From a virus, in IMG/VR virus record IMGVR_UViG_3300032006_000053, positions 1 to 30,144 of that record: a stretch of 30,144 bases of DNA; one strand, 5' to 3'. The notes beneath the pieces were generated by a model, which saw nothing but the letters and a program-made list of their open reading frames with translations, made no database searches and was not told the DNA's origin. Every line of letters begins with the position of its first letter. The first letter of the stretch is position 1. A program made the position numbers and the translations under genes. Shown here piece after piece: positions 15,852 through 22,430 of the stretch.

Positions 15852-17384
15852 ATGGCTTTTGACTTATTTGGTTTTACAGTTTCAAAAAAAACTACGCAGA
15901 AAACATTTGTAACACCAGAGAATGATGATGGTGCTATTACTTATGTTGACGGTGGTGGATTTGTAGGAACATACCTCAACACCGATATTGATGCAAAAGA
16001 TGAGAATATTCTCATTCAAAAATATCGTGAAATGTCTATGACGCAAGAAGTTGATCTTGCAGTTACAGATGTTGTTAATGAGGCAGTATTAAATGAAGGT
16101 GGACAAGTTGGTAAGACTACAGTATCTTTGTCATTGAGTTCTTTATCTCAAAGTGATAATATTAAGAATAAAATCAAAGATGAATTTAAAAAAATTATTA
16201 GACTTTTAGATTTTAATAAAACTGGTTATGACACATTCAGAAAATGGTATGTTGATGGTAAAATATATCATCATATTATAATTGATGAGGCCAATAGAAA
16301 AGATGGTATAAAAAGTTTAATTCCAGTTGATGCTCTTGATATTAAAAAAGTAAGAGAAATAAAAAGATCAAAAGATCCTGTTTCAAATATTGAATATACA
16401 GATGACATAGAAGAATATTTTATTTACAAACCAGATCAAACTACTGGACAATTTTTTCCTCATGGTAAACATAGTGAAGAAATAAAAGTTGCACCAGATT
16501 CTATTTCTTATGTTCATTCTGGTATAATTGATTCTGAAAAACAATTTGTTATTGGTTATCTTTATAAAGCAGTTAAACCTTATAACCAATTAAGGATGAT
16601 TGAAGATTCACTTGTTATCTATCGTATAGCAAGAGCACCCGAAAGACGAATATTTTATATTGATGTTGGTAACTTACCAAAAATAAAAGCAGAACAATAT
16701 TTACGTTCTGTTATGGATAAGTACAAACAAAAAGTTGTATACAATGCAACTACAGGCGAAGTAGAAGATCAGAAAAAACAGATGTCAATGCTGGAAGATT
16801 TCTGGTTGCCAAGACGAGAAGGTGGTAGAGGTACTGAAATCAGTACTTTGCCGGGTGGACAATCTTTAGGTGAAATTGAAGATATAGAATATTTTAGAAA
16901 GAAACTTTATCAGTCTTTGAATGTTCCTATTTCAAGGATTGAAGGAACTGAATCAACTGCATTTAATCTTGGAAGAACATCTGAAATAAATAGAGATGAA
17001 ATAAAGTTTGCAAAATTTATTACAAGATTAAGACAAAGATTTTCAGAATTATTCACAGATTTATTGAGAGTACAACTTCTTCTTAAAGGTATTATTAAAG
17101 AGGAAGATTGGTTTGATATTAAAGATTCCATAGATTATGTTTGGACAAAAGATTCTCATTATGTAGAATTAAAAGAAAATGAAATTTTAAGAGAACGATT
17201 AGAAGTTCTTTCACAATTAGACGAATACATTGGAAAATATTTCTCTAATGAATGGGTTAGAAAAAATCTATTGAGACAAACTGATGCAGAGATTAGAGAA
17301 TTAGACAGTCAAATCAAAAGAGAAACAGGTACAGACCCAGATGATGCAGAAATCAATCCTGATCTCTTGGACTTTCAGGCTTAG
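15852..17384 (+). CDS. 20: Portal vertex protein gp20
   Basis: A 510-residue portal protein (T4: 524 aa); the dodecamer occupies one capsid vertex, initiates prohead assembly and docks the gp17 motor. Diagnostic segments: ILIQKYREMSMTQEVDLAV and VVNEAV near residues 53-80; the long clip/wing region with YRIARAPERRIFYIDVGNLPK and AEQYLRSVMDKYKQKVVY; WLPRREGGRGTEISTLPGGQSLGEIEDIEYF; and LNVPISRIEG. These are among the most conserved sequences in T4-like phages. The C-terminus is acidic (TDPDDAEINPDLLDF). Starts with the AACAGGTAAA leader and ends 2 nt before the next gene. Confidence 0.96.
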   Translation: MAFDLFGFTVSKKTTQKTFVTPENDDGAITYVDGGGFVGTYLNTDIDAKDENILIQKYREMSMTQEVDLAVTDVVNEAVLNEGGQVGKTTVSLSLSSLSQSDNIKNKIKDEFKKIIRLLDFNKTGYDTFRKWYVDGKIYHHIIIDEANRKDGIKSLIPVDALDIKKVREIKRSKDPVSNIEYTDDIEEYFIYKPDQTTGQFFPHGKHSEEIKVAPDSISYVHSGIIDSEKQFVIGYLYKAVKPYNQLRMIEDSLVIYRIARAPERRIFYIDVGNLPKIKAEQYLRSVMDKYKQKVVYNATTGEVEDQKKQMSMLEDFWLPRREGGRGTEISTLPGGQSLGEIEDIEYFRKKLYQSLNVPISRIEGTESTAFNLGRTSEINRDEIKFAKFITRLRQRFSELFTDLLRVQLLLKGIIKEEDWFDIKDSIDYVWTKDSHYVELKENEILRERLEVLSQLDEYIGKYFSNEWVRKNLLRQTDAEIRELDSQIKRETGTDPDDAEINPDLLDFQA

Positions 17385-17386
17385 TT

Positions 17387-17620
17387 ATGAAATCTAGTTT
17401 TTTAAAAAATTATAAAAAGAAAATTATATCTTCAACGGATATAGAAAAAATTGATGAAGCAATTGAATATGCTTTTAGACTTACAGATTTATATGGAATT
17501 GAAAGAATCAATAAGTCAATTTTAGAAGCTTCTATCATGTATAAGATTGATGAGAACATATTGAGAGAAAGAATAAATGATGAATCTTTTATATTAAACG
17601 AAAGGAAAAATAATGAGTGA
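17387..17620 (+). CDS. Small protein between portal and core genes, unknown
   Basis: A 77-residue, charged, mostly helical protein. It occupies the position of prohead core gene 67/68 in T4 (between 20 and 21) but I see no clear similarity to either. Motif-like stretches are IDEAIEYAFRLTDLYGIERINKSILEASIMYKI. The N-terminus is basic (MKSSFLKNYKKK). It starts 2 nt after the gp20 stop without a strong RBS and overlaps the next gene by 8 nt, so translation is coupled on both sides. Possibilities are a minor core or assembly protein; this rests on location only. Confidence 0.6.
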   Translation: MKSSFLKNYKKKIISSTDIEKIDEAIEYAFRLTDLYGIERINKSILEASIMYKIDENILRERINDESFILNERKNNE

Positions 17621-17822
17621 GCCTACACAAGATTTAAAACAAAGTATTATACAAAGTGTTCTTGATAGAAAATTCTCAAGGGCAAATGTTGAGTTTGCCA
17701 ATCTAATGAAAGACAAAGCATACGCAGCAATTGATGATTATAAGAAAGCATTTAAATATGTTGCTATTCAACAAAAAGAAGCAGAAAAAGAACCTGAAAA
17801 AAAAACTAAGAAGGAAAAATAA
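17613..17822 (+). CDS. Prohead core protein, gp67-like
   Basis: A 69-residue protein with the pattern DLKQSIIQSVLDRKFSRANVEFANLMKDKAYAAIDDYKKAFKYVA, then a Lys/Glu-rich tail (EKEPEKKTKKEK). The arrangement of a short helix pair with a repeated LM..K...AID..K element is shared by small prohead core proteins encoded between portal and protease in marine T4-like phages, and size and place match T4 gp67 (80 aa). In T4, this protein is an internal component of the scaffold later cleaved by gp21. The RBS is AAAGGAAA within the end of the preceding gene. The ortholog assignment is moderate. Confidence 0.6.
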   Translation: MSEPTQDLKQSIIQSVLDRKFSRANVEFANLMKDKAYAAIDDYKKAFKYVAIQQKEAEKEPEKKTKKEK

Positions 17823-17824
17823 AA

Positions 17825-18448
17825 ATGAAACTAATAACAGAACATTCAAACGAAATTGAATATATTGTTGAAGGAAAAGATAAACAACAATATATCAAAG
17901 GAATCTTTATGCAATCTGAAATTAAAAACCAGAATGGTAGAGTTTACCCCTTTTCGGTTCTTAAAAAACAAGTAAGAAAATTTAATGAGAATTTTGTAAA
18001 AAAAGATAGAGCATTAGGAGAATTGGGACATCCGATGGGTCCAACTGTTAATCTTGATCGTGTTTCTCATATCATTACAGAATTGTACGAAGATGGAAAA
18101 AATTTCATCGGAAAAGCAAAAGTTATTGATACACCAAATGGAAAGATTGTAAAAAATCTTCTTGAGTCTGGTGTTCGTTTAGGTGTTAGTTCAAGAGGTC
18201 TTGGTTCAATAAAAACAAATAAGGCTGGTGTAAATGAAGTGCAAGATGATTTCGTTTTATCTACTGTCGATATTGTTGCTGATCCTAGTGCTCCTGACGC
18301 ATTTGTTAATGGCATCATGGAAGGAAAAGAGTTTAGTTTAACGGGAGAAATTGAATATGACATTAAAAATGAAATTAAAAATACCGTAAAATCAAGACTT
18401 GAACAAAAAAAGATTGAGTTATTTAAGGAATTTATTGGAAAACTCTAA
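17825..18448 (+). CDS. 21: Prohead core protease gp21
   Basis: A 207-residue serine protease (T4 gp21: 212 aa) of the herpesvirus-assemblin-like fold that cleaves scaffold and capsid proteins during head maturation. Seen: GIFMQSEIKNQNGRVYPFSVL, the catalytic His in GELGHPMGP (H69), the catalytic Ser in GVSSRGLGS (S122 or S123), and VDIVADPSAPDAFVNGIMEG following. All key residues are present. The start ATG 17825 is 2 nt after the preceding stop with AAGGAAAA upstream. It precedes the scaffold and capsid genes it processes, separated from gp22 by a late promoter. Confidence 0.93.
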   Translation: MKLITEHSNEIEYIVEGKDKQQYIKGIFMQSEIKNQNGRVYPFSVLKKQVRKFNENFVKKDRALGELGHPMGPTVNLDRVSHIITELYEDGKNFIGKAKVIDTPNGKIVKNLLESGVRLGVSSRGLGSIKTNKAGVNEVQDDFVLSTVDIVADPSAPDAFVNGIMEGKEFSLTGEIEYDIKNEIKNTVKSRLEQKKIELFKEFIGKL

Positions 18449-18451
18449 TCT

Positions 18452-18459
18452 TATAAATA
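18452..18459 (+). promoter_or_regulatory. Late promoter (TATAAATA) for gp22-gp23
   Basis: An exact late octamer in TCTTATAAATACTATAAG, 3 nt after the gp21 stop and 38 nt before the gp22 ATG. No other late octamer was seen before gp23, so this promoter probably drives both scaffold and major capsid genes. Confidence 0.75.
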
Positions 18460-18497
18460 CTATAAGTACGTTTAAATATATTTAAAGGAGTAGTATA

Positions 18498-19508
18498 ATG
18501 GCTAATAAAAAAGCTGAAGAAAATGGACAAGTTGAAGAAGCTGAGACTATGGAAGATGCGGAAATTGAAAAAAAGATTGAAGAATCTGCTGAATTAGAAG
18601 AAGCAAAAAAAGAAGAAAAAAAGAAAGCAGAAGTAGAAGAGGAAGAGCACGAAGATGAGGAAGAAGCAGAAGAATCTAAAAAAACAAGCAAAAAAGAAAA
18701 TAAAAAATCAAAGAAAGTAGAAGAGGAAGAAGAAGAGGAAGAAGCAGAAGAAGAATCTAAGAAAGAAGAAATCGAAGTTAATGTAGACGAAGATGTTGCT
18801 GCATTAGTTGATGGTGAAGAACTTTCTGAGGAATTCAAAACAAAAGCTGCTACAATCTTTGAAGCTGCTGTTAAGTCTAAGATTGCTAAGATTCGTAAAC
18901 AAATCCGGGAAGAAAATAAGAAAGAGCAAGACGAAAGAATTGCTTCCATGCAAGAAGAAATGACTGATAATATGGATAAGTATCTCAGTTATGCAACAAA
19001 AGAATGGATGGAAGAAAATAAACTTTCAGTTGAAACTGGTGTACGCAACGAAGTTACAGAAAGTTTCATCAAAGGTTTAAAGAAATTGTTTGAAGAACAT
19101 TATATTGATGTTCCAGAAGAAAAAGAAGATGTATTTGAAAGTCTAGTAGTCGAAGTTGCAGAACTCGAAGAAAAACTAGACGCACAAACCGAGAAGCATA
19201 TGGATACTGTGAAAGAATTAAATAAATATAAAGCTACTCATATTTTTCAGACTGTTTCAGAAGGAATGGTCGATACTGATATTGAAAAGTTTAAAGAGTT
19301 GACAGAAGATGTTGATTACGATACTGATGAACAGTATGCAGAAAAACTTAATGTCATCAAGAATAGCTATTTCAAATCAGACAAAAAAGATGAAGTTGTA
19401 GATAAAAAGAAAACTGCTGGCACTAACAATCCCGTTGTAGATGGAAAAGGTGATACTCGAATGGATAGTGTTATGAGTGCAATTTCTAGTTTATCTAAAA
19501 AGAAATAA
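18498..19508 (+). CDS. 22: Prohead scaffold core protein gp22
   Basis: A 336-residue major scaffold protein on which gp23 assembles; it is degraded by gp21 afterward. Residues about 10-95 are an extreme low-complexity Glu/Lys stretch (for example EEEEEEEAEEESKKEE). Residues 100-230 are the conserved helical part (EEFKTKAATIFEAAVKSKIAKIRKQIREE, YLSYATKEWMEENKLSVETGVRNEVTESFIKGLKKLFEEHYIDVPEEKEDV) characteristic of T4-like gp22. A long coiled coil follows, and the C-terminus is MDSVMSAISSLSKKK. It is longer than T4 gp22 (269 aa) because of the charged N-terminal stretch. A strong AAAGGAG precedes the ATG. Confidence 0.93.
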   Translation: MANKKAEENGQVEEAETMEDAEIEKKIEESAELEEAKKEEKKKAEVEEEEHEDEEEAEESKKTSKKENKKSKKVEEEEEEEEAEEESKKEEIEVNVDEDVAALVDGEELSEEFKTKAATIFEAAVKSKIAKIRKQIREENKKEQDERIASMQEEMTDNMDKYLSYATKEWMEENKLSVETGVRNEVTESFIKGLKKLFEEHYIDVPEEKEDVFESLVVEVAELEEKLDAQTEKHMDTVKELNKYKATHIFQTVSEGMVDTDIEKFKELTEDVDYDTDEQYAEKLNVIKNSYFKSDKKDEVVDKKKTAGTNNPVVDGKGDTRMDSVMSAISSLSKKK

Positions 19509-19517
19509 TGGAATGGG

Positions 19518-19559
19518 TGAGTTATAACTTAAATTAAAAACTCAACAAGGAGTTGTAAA
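19518..19559 (+). promoter_or_regulatory. gp23 leader with alternative hairpins around the RBS
   Basis: The gap holds GAGTT (19519-19523), AACTC (19539-19543) and a second GAGTT (19550-19554) that overlaps the AAGGAG Shine-Dalgarno sequence. AACTC can pair with either copy, so the SD could be free or partly covered. The stems are short (5-6 bp) and may not be stable. Confidence 0.3.
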
Positions 19560-20834
19560 ATGTATTTATCCGAAACTATTTCTGAGAAGTGGCAGCCCGT
19601 AATGGAGCACAAAGACCTTCCAGAAATTAAAGACGCATATCGTAGAGATGTTACCTTGCGTTTGTTGGAAAATCAAGAGAAGTTTCTTCAAGAAGCTGCT
19701 CCAACAAACTCTACTGGTGGTAATGTTGACAACTGGGATCCTATTCTGATCTCTTTGGTTAGACGTTCTATGCCTCAAATGATCGCTTATGACGTTTGTG
19801 GTGTTCAACCTATGACCGGTCCTACTGGTTTGATTTTTGCCATGAAGGCACATTACACAAGTCAAGGTGGTGCAGAAGCATTTGGTGCTGCTGGAACTGG
19901 TGCAGACGAATCAGATACGGACTTTTCTGGACGTAATGCTGCTGGTAATGTTGGTTCTACTAATGCTCATGTAACGACTGACGGAACGAATAATCCGTTT
20001 GCTGGTACATGGACACATGGAACTGGTATGACAACTGCCCAGGCTGAAGCACTTGGTGATGCTTCTGGTAATGCTTTCGCCGAGATGGCATTCAGTATTG
20101 AAAAAACTTCCGTAACTGCTAAGTCGCGTGCATTAAAGGCTGAGTATTCAACGGAGTTGGCTCAAGACTTGAAAGCTATTCATGGTCTGGATGCTGAAAC
20201 AGAATTGGCAAACATTTTGTCAACTGAAATTCTTCAGGAAATTAATCGTGAAGTTATTCGTACTATCTACACCGTTGCTAAAGATGGTGCTCAAACGGAT
20301 ACTACTTCTGCTGGTACTTTTGATCTTGATACTGACTCTAACGGACGTTGGTCTGTTGAGAAGTTTAAAGGTTTGATGTATCAAATCGAGCGTGACCGAA
20401 ATGAAATCGGACATCAAACTCGACGCGGCAAAGGTAACTTTATGATTTGTTCTGCTGACGTTGCTTCAGCAATGTCAATGGCAGGTATGTTGGAATCTGG
20501 TCATGCACTTAATGTAGACGATACAATGTCAACTTATGCTGGTACAATGAACGGCATGAAAGTTTATGTTGATCCTTACTACGCTACTGCTGCTGGTCAA
20601 TTCTATGTACTTGGTTATAAGGGTGCAAGTCCTTATGATGCTGGTATCTTCTATTGTCCATACGTTCCACTACAAATGGTTCGTGCTATGGGTGAAAACA
20701 CCTTCCAACCGAAAATCGGTTTCAAGACCCGTTATGGAATGGTCAAGAATCCTTTTGTTGGTTCTGGTGGAGAAACCATGACGGCAGATCAAAACCAATA
20801 TTACAGAAAAGTTAAAGTTAATAACTTGATGTAA
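19560..20834 (+). CDS. 23: Major capsid protein gp23
   Basis: A 424-residue HK97-fold capsid precursor. Recognised by NWDPILISLVRRSMPQMIAYDVCGVQPMTGPTGLIFAMKA near the N-terminus, MAFSIEKTSVTAKSRALKAEYSTELAQDLKAIHGLDAETELANILSTEI in the middle, and C-terminal DAGIFYCPYVPLQMVRAMGENTFQPKIGFKTRYGMVKNPF. A likely gp21 cleavage site is FLQE/AAPTN after residue 45 (L-x-E consensus), giving a mature protein of about 379 residues. It is shorter than T4 gp23 (521 aa), lacking much of the insertion domain, as in small-headed marine relatives. Arg is mostly encoded by CGT, unlike the AGA-rich neighbours, consistent with high expression. Followed by a strong terminator. Confidence 0.97.
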   Translation: MYLSETISEKWQPVMEHKDLPEIKDAYRRDVTLRLLENQEKFLQEAAPTNSTGGNVDNWDPILISLVRRSMPQMIAYDVCGVQPMTGPTGLIFAMKAHYTSQGGAEAFGAAGTGADESDTDFSGRNAAGNVGSTNAHVTTDGTNNPFAGTWTHGTGMTTAQAEALGDASGNAFAEMAFSIEKTSVTAKSRALKAEYSTELAQDLKAIHGLDAETELANILSTEILQEINREVIRTIYTVAKDGAQTDTTSAGTFDLDTDSNGRWSVEKFKGLMYQIERDRNEIGHQTRRGKGNFMICSADVASAMSMAGMLESGHALNVDDTMSTYAGTMNGMKVYVDPYYATAAGQFYVLGYKGASPYDAGIFYCPYVPLQMVRAMGENTFQPKIGFKTRYGMVKNPFVGSGGETMTADQNQYYRKVKVNNLM

Positions 20835-20852
20835 TCTTAGTTTTACCAAATT

Positions 20853-20889
20853 GAGGGATGGGGAATTTTCCCTGTCCCTCTTTTTTTTT
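20853..20889 (+). terminator. Rho-independent terminator after gp23
   Basis: A stem of about 12 bp (20853-20864 with 20869-20880, two G-T wobbles) rich in G-C pairs at its base, then nine T residues (20881-20889). It lies 18 nt after the gp23 stop. The T-tract runs directly into the GGAG Shine-Dalgarno of the next gene. Confidence 0.92.
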
Positions 20890-20899
20890 GGAGATAAAT

Positions 20900-21328
20900 A
20901 TGTATGAATATAGATCGAAAGTTGTAAAAGTTATTGACGGTGATACAATAGATGTTGATATTGATCTCGGGTTTGATGTTATTCTTTCAAAACAAAGAAT
21001 TCGATTGTATGGAATTGATACTCCTGAATGTCGTACAAGAGATGAAAATGAAAAATTTTATGGAAAACTCTCCTCAGATTTTCTCAAAAAATACTGCCGT
21101 AAAGGTTCGTATATAATCCTAAGAACACATTTAGATAAAAAAGGAAAATTTGGTAGAATACTCGGTGAGGTTATAGTTGATGATGTTAATATAAATCAAC
21201 TAATGGTTAAAGAAAACATGGCTGTTGAGTATCACGGACAATCTAAAACTATAATAGAAAAAGAACATCTTTCAAATAGATCAATACTTATGAGAAGAGG
21301 ACATCATTATTTAAATCCAAAAGGGTAA
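20900..21328 (+). CDS. Staphylococcal-nuclease-like (thermonuclease family) protein
   Basis: A 142-residue SNase-fold nuclease. Motifs are VIDGDTIDVDIDLGF (residues 11-25) and RIRLYGIDTPECR (33-45), with R35, D40, T41 and E43 at the same spacing as the catalytic and calcium ligands of staphylococcal nuclease, then KFGRILGEV with R86 corresponding to the second catalytic Arg. The key residues are intact, so Ca-dependent cleavage of DNA or RNA is plausible. No signal peptide, so it acts in the infected cell, perhaps in host DNA breakdown. The ATG at 20900 is chosen because GGAG lies 6 nt upstream; an upstream in-frame start would fall inside the terminator stem. A promoter is not visible between terminator and start. 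Confidence 0.85.
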   Translation: MYEYRSKVVKVIDGDTIDVDIDLGFDVILSKQRIRLYGIDTPECRTRDENEKFYGKLSSDFLKKYCRKGSYIILRTHLDKKGKFGRILGEVIVDDVNINQLMVKENMAVEYHGQSKTIIEKEHLSNRSILMRRGHHYLNPKG

Positions 21329-21336
21329 CTTTTTCC

Positions 21337-21365
21337 TTGACAGGCTGCTTTTTTTATGTTATTGT
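21337..21365 (+). promoter_or_regulatory. Sigma70-type (early/middle) promoter upstream of gp3
   Basis: TTGACA at 21337-21342, 17-nt spacer, TATTGT at 21360-21365. It belongs to the group of sites sharing CCTTgaca with the -10 box 25 nt from the CC (also at 21958 and 25236). Confidence 0.6.
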
Positions 21366-21387
21366 TTCTATGTGGGTAGGTTGATAT

Positions 21388-21395
21388 TATAAATA
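21388..21395 (+). promoter_or_regulatory. Late promoter (TATAAATA) for gp3
   Basis: An exact late octamer 30 nt before the gp3 ATG, only about 22 nt downstream of the -10 of the sigma70-type promoter at 21337. The gene therefore appears to have tandem early/middle and late promoters. Confidence 0.7.
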
Positions 21396-21425
21396 CATAT
21401 ATAATAATAATTAGAGAGTTATAAG

Positions 21426-21950
21426 ATGGCTTTAACACCAAATGAAATAAATCAATTAAATGTTGTAAGCTTTCAAACGAATTTTACAAGAATACCAAAT
21501 GTAAATTTCTTTTGTCAATCTGTCAACATTCCCTCAATGTCTCTAGGATCATTTATGCAACCTACTACATTTATGGATCAACCTGTTGAGGGTGATACAT
21601 TAACATTAGAACAGCTTAATGTGAGTTTTTATGTTAATGAAGATTTATCAAATTACTTAGAGATATATAATTGGATGATTGCTCTTGGTTTTCCAGATAA
21701 TTATTCCCAGTTTGCTTTGAAGGAGAATGTTAATGATGCTGGAAACACTACGTCAATATTAAGATCCGATATGAATATTATATTGAATACCAATAAATCT
21801 AATCCAAATTTTTCCGTTACATTCAAAGACGCATTTCCTGTAAGTTTAGGCGCAATTGCTTTGGACGTACAGAACACTACTTTAGAACCAATCGCAGTAG
21901 AGGCTTCTTTTGCCTATTCCGGTTCATTCACAATCGAAAAAACAACTTAA
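21426..21950 (+). CDS. 3: Tail completion protein gp3 (tail tube terminator)
   Basis: A 174-residue protein, close to the T4 gp3 length (176 aa). gp3 forms a hexameric ring ending the gp19 tube before gp15 binds. Supporting features: RIPNVNFFCQSVNIPSMSLG near residues 26-45 (T4 gp3 has a similar AQSVPIPGI segment), EQLNVSFYVNEDLSNYLEIYNWMIALGFP at about 67-95, similar to the VRFIVDEELKSWIGMYEWM region of T4 gp3 as I remember it, and a beta-rich end. The fold is related to gp19, so a tube paralogue such as gp54 is an alternative, but those are much longer. The same place, before uvsY, is expected for gp3 in marine T4-like phages. Confidence 0.7.
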   Translation: MALTPNEINQLNVVSFQTNFTRIPNVNFFCQSVNIPSMSLGSFMQPTTFMDQPVEGDTLTLEQLNVSFYVNEDLSNYLEIYNWMIALGFPDNYSQFALKENVNDAGNTTSILRSDMNIILNTNKSNPNFSVTFKDAFPVSLGAIALDVQNTTLEPIAVEASFAYSGSFTIEKTT

Positions 21951-21957
21951 TTTTTCC

Positions 21958-21986
21958 TTGCATAATATATATTTTTTTGTTATACT
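21958..21986 (+). promoter_or_regulatory. Sigma70-type (early/middle) promoter for uvsY-uvsW
   Basis: TTGCAT (21958-21963), 17-nt spacer, TATACT (21981-21986); the first residue of uvsY follows 7 nt after the -10 hexamer. The -35 match is weak, but the CCTTG core and the geometry equal those at 21337. Transcription would start at or next to the ATG at 21993, again a nearly leaderless mRNA. Confidence 0.5.
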
Positions 21987-21992
21987 TATCGT

Positions 21993-22430
21993 ATGAAAAT
22001 TGAAGAAATAAAAGAAATGATTGACAAGGATGCAAGATTTCTCAGAGAAGAATCTAATATTGATGTGGCATCATTATCTGTGCCAGAGTTATGTGCGAAA
22101 TACCATCAACTTATATATGATGAAACAATGTCTTTGAATTATTTCAGAACCGAACATAAAATTATAAAAAAGAATAGATGGTTATATTATACAGGAAAGG
22201 CAGATCCTGAAGTATATGAAAAACACCCATTCAATTTAAATATATTAAAAGCAGACATAGATAAATTTTTAGATGCTGATGATGAATTAAATGTTATTAC
22301 ATTAAAAGTAAAAGCACAAGAAGAAAAAATAAATCTATTAACAGAACAAGTCAAATCTATTATGAATTTATCTTTTAATGTTAATAATGTTATAAAATGG
22401 AAAAAGTTTTTAAGTGGTGAAATAGGATGA
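21993..22430 (+). CDS. uvsY: Recombination mediator UvsY
   Basis: A 145-residue protein (T4 UvsY: 137 aa) that helps load UvsX recombinase on gp32-coated single-stranded DNA. Recognised by the N-terminus (KIEEIKEMIDKDARF), the central LCAKYHQLIYDETMSLNYFRTEHKIIKKNRWLYYTGKADPEVYE and the C-terminal helix (QEEKINLLTEQVKSIMNLSFNVNNVIKWKKFLSG), which matches the UvsY pattern where a final helix ends IKW-KF--G. The UvsX partner is not in this window. The stop overlaps uvsW by 4 nt (ATGA). No strong RBS precedes the ATG. Confidence 0.92.
   Translation: MKIEEIKEMIDKDARFLREESNIDVASLSVPELCAKYHQLIYDETMSLNYFRTEHKIIKKNRWLYYTGKADPEVYEKHPFNLNILKADIDKFLDADDELNVITLKVKAQEEKINLLTEQVKSIMNLSFNVNNVIKWKKFLSGEIG

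Noticed and set aside
18482-18949. 155-codon minus-strand reading frame rich in Ser
   Set aside because: It is the mirror of the Glu/Lys codon-biased stretch of gp22; poly-Ser from GAA/GAG complements is an artefact.
20858-20899. Longer N-terminus for the SNase-like protein
   Set aside because: It would start within the terminator stem; ATG 20900 has GGAG at correct spacing and begins the conserved fold.
21426-21950. Second gp19 tail tube or gp54 baseplate protein
   Set aside because: The length (174 aa) and the SVNIPS and VNEDL...YNWM segments fit gp3; gp54 is much longer and gp19 is already at 15199.
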